Below are positions 1 through 6,742 of a DNA stretch of 9,818 bases, in pieces. Position 1 is the stretch's first letter, and every line of letters begins with the position of its first letter. The notes beneath the pieces are model-generated. The model searched no databases, had not been told where the DNA came from, and saw nothing but the letters and a program-made list of their open reading frames with translations. The translations under genes were made by a program, and so were the position numbers. Source of the stretch: Muellerivita sp035541195 (GTDB lineage Bacteria; Oederibacteriota; Muellerivitia; Muellerivitales; Muellerivitaceae); NCBI GenBank assembly GCA_035541195.1, contig DATKNU010000173.1, positions 1 through 9,818 of the forward strand, in the 5' to 3' direction.

Positions 1-2482
1 CATACTCCAACCTCGTAGAGGTGTCGAAGGGATAAGTGAAGTTCAGGTCGAACCCGTTTTCGTTGTCCCGGTATTGGTTGACCAAGTTGCCGCTTTGCAG
101 GTCGTAAATCTGCAGGAAGTTTTGGTAATAGTAAAGGTCGAAGTCCACCGTGATTCGCCATTGGGAAAATTCGTAACCCAGTTGAAGGCCGGTCTGGACC
201 GTGGGGATGGAATTGCCCGCCAGGGAAAAACGGTGGTTGCCCAGGTAGTCGCTCATTTGCACCACTCCCCCACCGACGAAGCCGAAGGAACTGTCGTAGC
301 CGGCCAAGAACAGCAAAATGTCCGGCGTGATCTTGAGGCCGTAGTCATAGGAATGGGTTTGGGTTTTGGGGACGGCGTCCACCACGGGCGAGGGCCCGCT
401 TTCCCCCCCGGCGTTCTCGGCGGTCACGTAGTAGAAATAATGGGTCCCCGCCTCCACCTCGAAATCGTTGAAGCGATTGTCGTTGCCGTTGGCGGTTTTG
501 CCCGCGAAGGCGAAGGGCGCCCCGGGGGCCGTGGCCCGGTAGACCCGATAATCATCCACCGGGGCGTCATCCCTTTGGGAAACCGTCCAGTGGAGCTGGA
601 CCAAGTTGGTGGCTTGTTCCACCTCCACCTGGGTCACCGGATCGGGCTTGACCGAGCCGGCCGTCGTTGGGGCCCCGGGGGCCTTGCCATCGGGAAAGGC
701 CAGGCTCGCGGGAAGGGTGGCCGCCGGGATGACCTGGGCTACCTGGTCAAAGTGGTTCCCCAGGAAAAAGGCGGCGGGCGGGCCGGTCACGGCCGTCGGG
801 TCAAAGCTGCCCCGGTTGAAGCGATAGAGCGATTCCTTCCCCTTTTGGTAAAGGCTGACGTAAAAGGAAGCCCCGTCGGGGGAAATGGAGAAGCTCACGA
901 CATCGGTGAAGGTGTGGGTCAATTGGGTCAGGCCCTTCCCCGTGGGGTCCAGGCGGTACAAGTTGAAGATTTTCTTGTCCCGGTTGGAGGCGACATAAAG
1001 GCCGTCACCCGCCACCCTCAGGGCGGTGGCCCCCTCCAGGTCCCCCGCCAGGGTTTGGCACTCGCCTTGGGGCAGGCCATCAGACCCCAACTTGATCTGG
1101 GCGATGGAAGTGCTGCCCCCTTCTTCCTGGAGAAAGTCAATCACTTGGCCGTCCGGGCCATATTGGGCCCAGGATTTGGTGGCTTGGCTTTCGGTGAGGC
1201 GGTCCAGTTTTCCCGTGGCGATCTCGAGCCGGTAAAGGTCGGTGGAGAAATAATCGTAACCCGAGAAGATCAGGTAACGCTGGTCGATCGACCAAGCGGG
1301 CGAGAAGAGCGAGGGCAGGTTCGGGAACTTGAGTTCCCGGGTCTGGCCGGTCGGGACCTTGAGGATGACCAAGCGGTTTTCCCCTTCCCGGGTCACCGTG
1401 TAGGCCAGGAACTGGCTGTCGGGCGACCAGGCCAGGCCCGAGCCTCGGGTGTTGAAATGATCGTCCTTCAGGCCCTTTTTTTCCTTGGTCAAGGGGTCGA
1501 TCAGTCCCAGGTGCTCCTGCGTGAGCGTGGCCACCCAATGGCCATCGGGTGAGGCCGCGGACTTCCCAATGCCCTCCTCGAGCGGTTCGCCGTATTTTTC
1601 GGGCTGGGGCATGCCTTGGATCCGGGACCAAGCCTGGGTGCGCATGTAAAAATGCCAACGGTCGTAAAGCTCGTCCTCGCTGATCCCGAAGAGCGCCTTG
1701 ATCACCGCGTCCGCCGACTGGTTGTTGGCCATGCGTTTGAGCATTTCGGGGACTTTGTCGGCGCCGTAAACCTGCGAAATATAATCCAAGATGCTCTGGG
1801 ATTCCTTATAGGCGGTGTAGACCTGGGGAAAGTGCCCGAAGGAATTCAAAAGCCCCAAGGGCAGCACCTCGTCGTTCAAGACGGCGTCCCGCAGGACCAT
1901 TTCCCCCTGCCCGTCCAAATGTTGGGCGTTCCATTCGGCCATGCCTTCCATCATCCAGGTGGGCACCAGCACGGACTTGAACAAATTGATGGACCGCCAG
2001 CCTTCCCCGTAAATGAGGTCGTATTGGAAGGCGTGGGTGAGTTCATGGGTGATGACCTTGTTGAACTCGTAAAAGGAACCATCCATGGGGACCGCGATGC
2101 GGTTCTTGAAGACCTCCGTGAAGCCCCCCACGCCTTGGTCCAGGAATCCCTCGGTGATGTTGGTTTCGGCGAATTCCAGGGGGGTCCCGTAAACGAAGAG
2201 CGGGATTTTATTTTGGGGTTGGGGCACGTAATTGAACATGCGGCTGGTCCGCAAGAAGGCCGCCTCGCAGTCTTGGGCGGCGACTTGGGCCAGCTTCAGG
2301 CAGGGGTCGTAGTAATAAACCTCGAAATGGTCCGTTTCAATGACGTGCCATTGTCGATGGTCGTGGTAACGGACCTTGTTGACGCCGAAATCAAGCGCCC
2401 CGGCGGCCGAGGGAAGCCCTCCCCCTAAAAGCCCGAGGGCCAACAGGGCTTTCCAGAAATTGAGGCCCCGAGAAAATTTCAT
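1..2482 (-). CDS. Secreted zinc metallopeptidase (peptidase MA-like) with PD40 beta-propeller, FN3 domain and probable outer-membrane beta-barrel; 3' end outside window
   Basis: The reading frame is open from an ATG at 2482 to the left edge (827 codons, no stop), so the C-terminus is missing. Residues 1-29 form a signal peptide: basic start, hydrophobic ALLALGLLGGG, and an AGA cleavage site before Leu30. Residues 31-290 hold a gluzincin-type peptidase: HELTH at 146-150 and the EGMAEW segment at 179-184, where Glu179 fits the third zinc ligand of the peptidase MA-like family. Residues 306-556 contain about six propeller repeats with SPDG/SPDS-type turns, as in TolB/PD40 proteins. Residues 612-704 look like a fibronectin type III domain (LHWTV, DDYRVYRA, YFYYVTAEN). 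From about 715 the pattern becomes alternating aromatic/hydrophobic strands with an LGNHRF element, like the start of an outer-membrane barrel. A weak GAAGGG lies 6 bases before the start, and the gap to the upstream gene is 18 bases. Inferred role: a surface-anchored protease; the substrate is unknown. Peptidase and propeller are well supported, the barrel less so because it is cut off. Confidence 0.85.
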   Translation of the reverse strand, partial: MKFSRGLNFWKALLALGLLGGGLPSAAGALDFGVNKVRYHDHRQWHVIETDHFEVYYYDPCLKLAQVAAQDCEAAFLRTSRMFNYVPQPQNKIPLFVYGTPLEFAETNITEGFLDQGVGGFTEVFKNRIAVPMDGSFYEFNKVITHELTHAFQYDLIYGEGWRSINLFKSVLVPTWMMEGMAEWNAQHLDGQGEMVLRDAVLNDEVLPLGLLNSFGHFPQVYTAYKESQSILDYISQVYGADKVPEMLKRMANNQSADAVIKALFGISEDELYDRWHFYMRTQAWSRIQGMPQPEKYGEPLEEGIGKSAASPDGHWVATLTQEHLGLIDPLTKEKKGLKDDHFNTRGSGLAWSPDSQFLAYTVTREGENRLVILKVPTGQTRELKFPNLPSLFSPAWSIDQRYLIFSGYDYFSTDLYRLEIATGKLDRLTESQATKSWAQYGPDGQVIDFLQEEGGSTSIAQIKLGSDGLPQGECQTLAGDLEGATALRVAGDGLYVASNRDKKIFNLYRLDPTGKGLTQLTHTFTDVVSFSISPDGASFYVSLYQKGKESLYRFNRGSFDPTAVTGPPAAFFLGNHFDQVAQVIPAATLPASLAFPDGKAPGAPTTAGSVKPDPVTQVEVEQATNLVQLHWTVSQRDDAPVDDYRVYRATAPGAPFAFAGKTANGNDNRFNDFEVEAGTHYFYYVTAENAGGESGPSPVVDAVPKTQTHSYDYGLKITPDILLFLAGYDSSFGFVGGGVVQMSDYLGNHRFSLAGNSIPTVQTGLQLGYEFSQWRITVDFDLYYYQNFLQIYDLQSGNLVNQYRDNENGFDLNFTYPFDTSTRLEY

Positions 2483-2500
2483 GGAAAACCCTTCGTGGAT

Positions 2501-4315
2501 TTACCGCAGCGTCCCGATCCAGATCCCCAGCCGGTTGATCGAAGGGTACCACAAGTTTTCCGTGCAGACGAAAGCCACGTTGGCGCTGTCGGGCGAGGGT
2601 GTCGGGGCCCAATCGGAGATTTGGGGCAGGATCAGGCTTTGGACCGTGCCGAGGTTCGCGTCCAACAATTTGACGCTCTTTTGGTCGCCCGCCAAGCCGA
2701 AGGTCCGGGGTTCCTCGACGAAGAGGACCCTTTGGGCGTCGGGCGTCCAGACGACCCGGCCGATGGGGTTGCCGGTTTCGTAAAGGAGTGCCTCTTTGGA
2801 GCCGTCCGGGTGGATGGTCCAAAGCCCAAAGCGCTTGCCTTCCTGCGTCAGGTAAAGGTAGCGGAAGCCGTCGGGCGCCGGGACCACCTTGAGGATGGAG
2901 AATTTCAGGGGTTTGGCCTCGACGGGAAGGATCGGATCCTCGTGGTTCTCCCCTTTCAGCAAGACCTTATGGTCTTTGCGGGAGGCCGGGTTATAAACAT
3001 GGATGGAAGCCTCGGGACCGCTGCCCGCCAGGTACACAATGGTTTTGGAGTCGTCGCACCAGGACGGGTCCTGGATCGCGCTGTCGGAGCGAAGCAAGGT
3101 CTTGGTCCGTTTCTTGGCCAGCCCCAAGGTTTTCAAGGCGTAGCCACCCTCGGATTGGGTCACCAGCAGGAACTGCCCCAATTTTTCCGAGTAAGGCGCG
3201 CCATCGCCGGTTTTTTCCACGCCGTCCGAGGTCAGGAAACTTTGGGCGCCGGTGGCGATCTGGATCAAGCGCAGGTTGCGCGCCCCCCCCTGGGTGGTGT
3301 CGGCGAGCACGGCCTTGCCCCGGTTGACGTAAAGGGGCGTGAAGGCGTCATCGCCCGCGGGGAATTTGACCATGGGATCCTTGCGGTTCTCGGGCGTGAA
3401 GACTTCCAGGTACCATTGGTCCTTCTTCACTGAGAAAGCCAATTGCCTTCCATCCGGGGAATAATCCAGGGCAGCCACTTCCCCCGACAGGCCCTTCACC
3501 GCCGAGTTGAGCTCGACCAAGTTAAACTCGGTTTCCTTGCTGAAGAAAATATTGTAGGCGGAGGGCAGGAGCAGGGCGATGGCGCCCAAGAGGCAAAGCG
3601 CCCGGATCCAAACCCGGCCTTCGGGCCCCAAAAAGGGCGAGGAGATGATCGAGACCAGCACGGTCACGAGCGCGAAGAGGCCCAACACCAGGCCCACCAA
3701 AACGAAATGGCTCATGGCGAAAGAGGCCGCCAACGCCAAAAGCAGGGCCAGCACGGCCACCCGGAAGCCCATGGACTGGGGATAACGGTTTTGGAAGTGG
3801 GCGATGATGTACCAAAGCAGGTAGGCCAAAAAGAGCAGGAAAAGCACGAGCAGCAGCACCACATTGTGGAGCCGGGGCCAGACGCGCAGGCCCACGCCGA
3901 GGGCGTAAAAAGCCAGCAGGTAAAGCGCCGTGGCCTGGGTGCCGATGAGCCCGATTTTCCAGGTGTGGGGGAAGGCCGGGTTCTTCTTGGCCTGGGCCTC
4001 ATAACTGGAGCGCACCATGCCGCGGGACCGGGCCAGGAACCAAAGCCCGATGCCGGTGAAGAGAAAAGGCCAACTGCTCACGTGCTGGGCGAGGGGGCCG
4101 GCCACGTCCGAGATGTGGGAAAAATGCTTTTGGGCGAAGACCCCCAACCAAGTGAAGATGACGATGGCGAATCCGATGCCGGCGATGACCGGCACCGAAA
4201 GGAAGGACACCAATCCCTTGCCGAAGCCTTGCAGGCCCTCGCTCAGGCGCTGGGCGAAACCCGGGCCCTTGGGCGCTTCCGGCTTTTTTTCAACTTCCTG
4301 GGGGGATTCAGGCAA
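2501..4315 (-). CDS. Polytopic membrane protein with C-terminal WD40-like/PD40 beta-propeller (604 aa)
   Basis: I recognise the architecture but no named family. Residues 1-35 are a charged, proline-rich cytoplasmic tail. Hydrophobic helices are visible at about 38-60, 82-97, 121-143, 151-172, 184-200, 203-225 and 236-255. With seven helices, positive loops at 97-120, 173-183 and 226-237 fit the inside, which puts the C-terminal half in the periplasm. Residues 283-604 hold about seven propeller repeats: YSPDGRQLAF, SWCDDSKTIVYL, VPAPDGFRYLYL, WTPDAQRVLFV and PSPDSANVAFV mark successive blades. No catalytic motif is visible, so a sensor, scaffold or binding role is inferred, not shown. The start codon is TTG, chosen because GGAGG sits 6 bases before it. 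The gene lies 24 bases after sppA and 18 bases before the metallopeptidase gene, whose product carries a second propeller. This suggests an inner-membrane partner for the same envelope process. Being a coding gene is near certain; function is open. Confidence 0.85.
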   Translation of the reverse strand: MPESPQEVEKKPEAPKGPGFAQRLSEGLQGFGKGLVSFLSVPVIAGIGFAIVIFTWLGVFAQKHFSHISDVAGPLAQHVSSWPFLFTGIGLWFLARSRGMVRSSYEAQAKKNPAFPHTWKIGLIGTQATALYLLAFYALGVGLRVWPRLHNVVLLLVLFLLFLAYLLWYIIAHFQNRYPQSMGFRVAVLALLLALAASFAMSHFVLVGLVLGLFALVTVLVSIISSPFLGPEGRVWIRALCLLGAIALLLPSAYNIFFSKETEFNLVELNSAVKGLSGEVAALDYSPDGRQLAFSVKKDQWYLEVFTPENRKDPMVKFPAGDDAFTPLYVNRGKAVLADTTQGGARNLRLIQIATGAQSFLTSDGVEKTGDGAPYSEKLGQFLLVTQSEGGYALKTLGLAKKRTKTLLRSDSAIQDPSWCDDSKTIVYLAGSGPEASIHVYNPASRKDHKVLLKGENHEDPILPVEAKPLKFSILKVVPAPDGFRYLYLTQEGKRFGLWTIHPDGSKEALLYETGNPIGRVVWTPDAQRVLFVEEPRTFGLAGDQKSVKLLDANLGTVQSLILPQISDWAPTPSPDSANVAFVCTENLWYPSINRLGIWIGTLR

Positions 4316-4321
4316 TGGCGT

Positions 4322-4326
4322 CCTCC
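4322..4326 (-). promoter_or_regulatory. Ribosome binding site that fixes a TTG start
   Basis: The minus strand reads GGAGG here, followed by six bases and the TTG at 4315. No in-frame ATG or GTG lies between this site and the upstream stop codon at 4340. The site therefore supports the TTG as the true start of the 604-residue propeller membrane protein. Confidence 0.7.
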
Positions 4327-4339
4327 GTGATTGGTTTGG

Positions 4340-5305
4340 TTAAAAAGCCCTATATTCCAAGTCGGCGCCCAGACGGACCCGGCTTAAAAACGAGAAAGGC
4401 AGGATATTGTCCAGCATTTGGCGGAAACGGGGCGGGGCCGAGAGGAAAACCTCGGGGGTTCCCTTGATGCCGGCGAGCTTCGCCGTGGTGTCCACCGCGT
4501 CCTCGTAATTCCCCAACTGGTCCACGAAACCCAGTTCGTAGGCCTTCTTGCCGGTCAAGACCCGGCCGTCGGCGTATTGCAGGATGAAATCCCGGATTTG
4601 GCCGTCGGTGATCTTGGAGGGCTTTTGGCCCGTCTGTTGGGCCAGTTTCTCTTGGAAGGCCTTGCGCCGGCCCTCCAGCACCGATTGGAGGAACTGGCCG
4701 AAAACATCGTCGATGGTTCCCTGCAGGTAGGCCTTTTCCTCGGGCGTCATGGCGCGGCTGAAGGACCCCGTGTCTTTGAATTTCCCGCTCTTGATGATTT
4801 GGTACTTCACCCCGACCTTTTCCATGAGCGAGGAGACGTCGGGAAACTCGGCGATGACCCCGATGGAGCCGGTCAAGGTCCCCGGATCGGCCACGATCTT
4901 ATCCGCGGCGGACGCGATGTAATAGGCTCCCGAGGCCGCCAGGCTCGACATGCTGGCCACGACTATTTTCTTGTCCGCCCGGGCCCGCAGGACCTCGTCG
5001 TAAATTTCTTGGGAAGGGGCCACGGCCCCGCCGGGGCTGTTGAGGCGCAGAAGCAGGGCCTTGGAGGGGCCGGTCCTGAAATCCTTGATGCGGCCCACCA
5101 CGTCGTCGCTGTCCACAATCGGGCCTTCGATCTCAATGAGGGTGATCTCGTCCGAGCCGCCGGAAGTGGCCCCCACATGGCCCATGATCTTCCCCACGCA
5201 GACGGCCAAGACGGCCAGGCTTAAGGCGAAGAAAAAGCCCAATCCAAGCACTAGATAAAGGAAAGACCTGCCGGTGGAGGGTGTCGGGGACGGGGTTGTT
5301 TTCAT
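4340..5305 (-). CDS. sppA: Signal peptide peptidase SppA (short, single-domain, S49 family)
   Basis: This is a membrane-bound serine protease that, in its family, cuts signal peptides left in the membrane after protein export. Its active site faces the outside of the inner membrane, and it uses a Ser/Lys dyad. Residues 14-37 form one N-terminal membrane anchor after a short cytoplasmic tail. The S49 fold follows: LLLRLNSPGG (84-93), the nucleophile Ser125 in SLAASGAYY, GSIGVI (146-151), and the probable base Lys177 in KSGKFKDTGS, 52 residues after the serine as in Bacillus SppA. At 321 residues it is the short form with one catalytic domain, which in characterised relatives assembles into a ring. 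The ATG at 5305 is preferred because it precedes the anchor, yet it has no Shine-Dalgarno; a promoter lies immediately upstream, pointing to a leaderless message. It heads an operon with the two propeller proteins. The family assignment is firm; the substrate in this organism is unknown. Confidence 0.95.
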   Translation of the reverse strand: MKTTPSPTPSTGRSFLYLVLGLGFFFALSLAVLAVCVGKIMGHVGATSGGSDEITLIEIEGPIVDSDDVVGRIKDFRTGPSKALLLRLNSPGGAVAPSQEIYDEVLRARADKKIVVASMSSLAASGAYYIASAADKIVADPGTLTGSIGVIAEFPDVSSLMEKVGVKYQIIKSGKFKDTGSFSRAMTPEEKAYLQGTIDDVFGQFLQSVLEGRRKAFQEKLAQQTGQKPSKITDGQIRDFILQYADGRVLTGKKAYELGFVDQLGNYEDAVDTTAKLAGIKGTPEVFLSAPPRFRQMLDNILPFSFLSRVRLGADLEYRAF

Positions 5306-5314
5306 GGGAAAATA

Positions 5315-5343
5315 ATGTTAACAGACAAACATGGGTGATGCAA
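5315..5343 (-). promoter_or_regulatory. Sigma-70-like promoter for the sppA operon, probably giving a leaderless mRNA
   Basis: On the minus strand a -35 element TTGCAT (5338-5343) and a -10 element TAACAT (5315-5320) are separated by exactly 17 bases. Each matches the consensus at four of six positions, and the surrounding DNA is AT-rich in an otherwise GC-rich window. Only nine bases (TATTTTCCC) separate the -10 from the sppA ATG, so transcription should begin about 0-4 bases before the start codon. This is the only gap in the window long enough for a promoter between the two gene groups. An alternative -10 (CATTAT, 5312-5317) would put the start even closer to, or inside, the codon. Confidence 0.6.
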
Positions 5344-5356
5344 GAAAGCCTTGGTT

Positions 5357-5803
5357 TTAACGGTCTTTCCACTGGTTTCCCAGATAGGAGAGCGGATTTT
5401 TCCATCCCTGCTTGATCCCTTCCAGGATTTCGGCCTTCACATCCGGGTTCACGGTCATTTGGCCGAATTTTTCCAAGGGGTAATAATCCGCGTCCTTCAG
5501 CACCCCGTCGGGGGTCACCCGGATTTGGGCCTGGGAGGAGGTCACGAGGAAATAAAGGTTTAAAACCTGGCGGTGGCGGTCCGGTGGGATGGAATCGTGC
5601 ACCAGCACCAGGGGCCCCACTTGGATGGGGAGCCCGACCTCCTCTTGGAATTCCCGGATTAGGCCCTCTTCCAGCGTCTCGCCATATTCCACGCCGCCCC
5701 CGGGCAATAGGAAGTAGCTTTTCCCGTTTTTCTCGTGGCGGACCAGCAGAATCTTATTTTCGCGGATCAGAATTCCGGCCACCCGGATGCGGATGTTGCC
5801 CAC
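5357..5803 (-). CDS. Nudix hydrolase (148 aa)
   Basis: Nudix enzymes hydrolyse nucleoside diphosphates linked to another group, such as oxidised nucleotides, ADP-ribose or nucleotide sugars. The Nudix box is complete at residues 36-58: Gly36, Glu42, then REFQEEVGL at 50-58, which supplies the magnesium-binding glutamates. Residues 5-35 give the typical beta-strands before the box (VAGILIRENKILLVRH, FLLPGG). At 148 residues it is one compact domain without extensions. The substrate cannot be read from the sequence. The start is GTG at 5803, set by AGGAGG five bases upstream. It is the last gene of the mutL-miaA group, nine bases after miaA. Placement beside mutL makes a nucleotide-pool cleaning role (MutT-like) attractive but unproven. 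The sppA promoter follows its stop codon by 13 bases, with no clear terminator in between. Confidence 0.92.
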   Translation of the reverse strand: MGNIRIRVAGILIRENKILLVRHEKNGKSYFLLPGGGVEYGETLEEGLIREFQEEVGLPIQVGPLVLVHDSIPPDRHRQVLNLYFLVTSSQAQIRVTPDGVLKDADYYPLEKFGQMTVNPDVKAEILEGIKQGWKNPLSYLGNQWKDR

Positions 5804-5808
5804 GGCGC

Positions 5809-5814
5809 CCTCCT
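5809..5814 (-). promoter_or_regulatory. Ribosome binding site of the Nudix gene, overlapping the miaA stop
   Basis: The minus strand reads AGGAGG, a full-strength Shine-Dalgarno, five bases before the GTG at 5803. Its first two bases belong to the miaA TAG stop codon (5813-5815). Ribosomes ending miaA therefore finish on this site, which favours coupled translation and compensates for the GTG start. Confidence 0.75.
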
Positions 5815-6742
5815 AGGATTTGAACCCATCGCCCAAGATAAACTCCACCACTCGCTCCCGGCCTTCCGGCACGCCCAGGTCCATCCATTGGACCTCATGC
5901 TGGTGCTTGAACCAGGTCCATTGGCGCTTGGCATATTGCCGGGTGCGGCGGAACATCCTTTCCAAGGCCTGGGCCTGGGTCCACTGCCCGCCCAAGAAAG
6001 CCGCGGCTTCCTGGTAGCCAATGGCCCCCCAAACCGGATGATCGGGCCTGACGCCCGATTGTTCCAGGAATTTTGCCTCCTCCAACAACCCCGACGCCCA
6101 CATTTTATCGATTCTCGCCTTCAAGCGCAGGTCCAAATCCGTCCGCGCCATTTCCAAACCGTAAAAGCGGAATAAACGGGGATCGAGGAGCGGCTTGGCG
6201 CGGGGCGCTTCTTCCCCGTAGGATTTTTCAAGGGCCCGGCTGACGCGGTAACGGTCGTTGGGGTGGAGCCGCGCCGCGGCCCCGGGAGCGCGCTCCAGGA
6301 GCCATTGGTGGGACCCTTCAGGGCCCCGGCGATCCATCTCGGCGGCGACCCAGGCCCGCAAATCCGGGGAGGCCGCTTCCCCCTCGGGCGCGCCCTCCAC
6401 CAGGGCCTTGAGATAGAAGCCCGACCCGCCGACCAAGATGAGCTTGCGGTTTTGGGCGAGGCGTTCCCGGATGATCTCGGCGGCCCTTTGGGCGAAAAGC
6501 GCCGCGCTCCAAGGCGCCGTGAAATCCTGGCAGGCCACCAAGTGGTGGGGGATTTCTTTCTGGTGCTCCGGGGGAGGTTGGGCGGTCCCCACGGGAATCC
6601 CCCGGTAAACCTGGTAGGCGTCCGCCGAGAGGATTTCGGCCTGGAGGCGCCGGGCCAAGTCCATGGCGGCGTCGGATTTGCCCACTCCGGTGGGGCCCAC
6701 CAGCACGGGAATCCGGGCGTCCGGGGAAAAGGAGGAATCCAT
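5813..6742 (-). CDS. miaA: tRNA dimethylallyltransferase MiaA
   Basis: MiaA transfers a dimethylallyl group from dimethylallyl diphosphate to N6 of adenosine 37 in tRNAs that read codons starting with U. This is the first step towards ms2i6A and supports accurate decoding. Visible motifs: P-loop GPTGVGKS (16-23); SADAYQVYRG (39-48) with the conserved catalytic Asp41; GTAQPPPEH (52-60); ILVGGSGFYLKAL (102-114); AIGYQEA (240-246); and the C-terminal basic RRTRQYAKRQWTWF (265-278), which in the family lies along tRNA. The usual DS after the catalytic loop is DA here. At 309 residues it has normal length and looks intact. Its ATG shares one base with the mutL stop (TGATG) and no Shine-Dalgarno is obvious, so translation is probably coupled to mutL. 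The mutL-miaA order is shared by many bacteria; hfq, which follows it in Escherichia coli, is absent here. Confidence 0.96.
   Translation of the reverse strand: MDSSFSPDARIPVLVGPTGVGKSDAAMDLARRLQAEILSADAYQVYRGIPVGTAQPPPEHQKEIPHHLVACQDFTAPWSAALFAQRAAEIIRERLAQNRKLILVGGSGFYLKALVEGAPEGEAASPDLRAWVAAEMDRRGPEGSHQWLLERAPGAAARLHPNDRYRVSRALEKSYGEEAPRAKPLLDPRLFRFYGLEMARTDLDLRLKARIDKMWASGLLEEAKFLEQSGVRPDHPVWGAIGYQEAAAFLGGQWTQAQALERMFRRTRQYAKRQWTWFKHQHEVQWMDLGVPEGRERVVEFILGDGFKS

Noticed and set aside
74..1552. Open frame of 492 codons on the plus strand
   Set aside because: It lies fully opposite the metallopeptidase gene, which has recognisable motifs and domains. The plus-strand translation has no known motif, no ribosome binding site, and the Gly/Val/Arg-rich make-up of an antisense shadow in GC-rich DNA.
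2495..4330. Two long plus-strand frames (312 and 295 codons)
   Set aside because: They mirror the membrane propeller gene. The second is rich in Gln, His, Glu and Gly because it is antisense to membrane-helix codons. No motifs or start signals support them.
5341..5353. Small hairpin CAAG-GCTTT-CTTG as a terminator after the Nudix gene
   Set aside because: The stem has only four pairs, has no U-run after it, and overlaps the -35 element of the sppA promoter.
5306..5356. Possible small RNA or small ORF between the Nudix gene and sppA
   Set aside because: The 51 bases are accounted for by the promoter, with no stable fold or ribosome binding site followed by an open frame.
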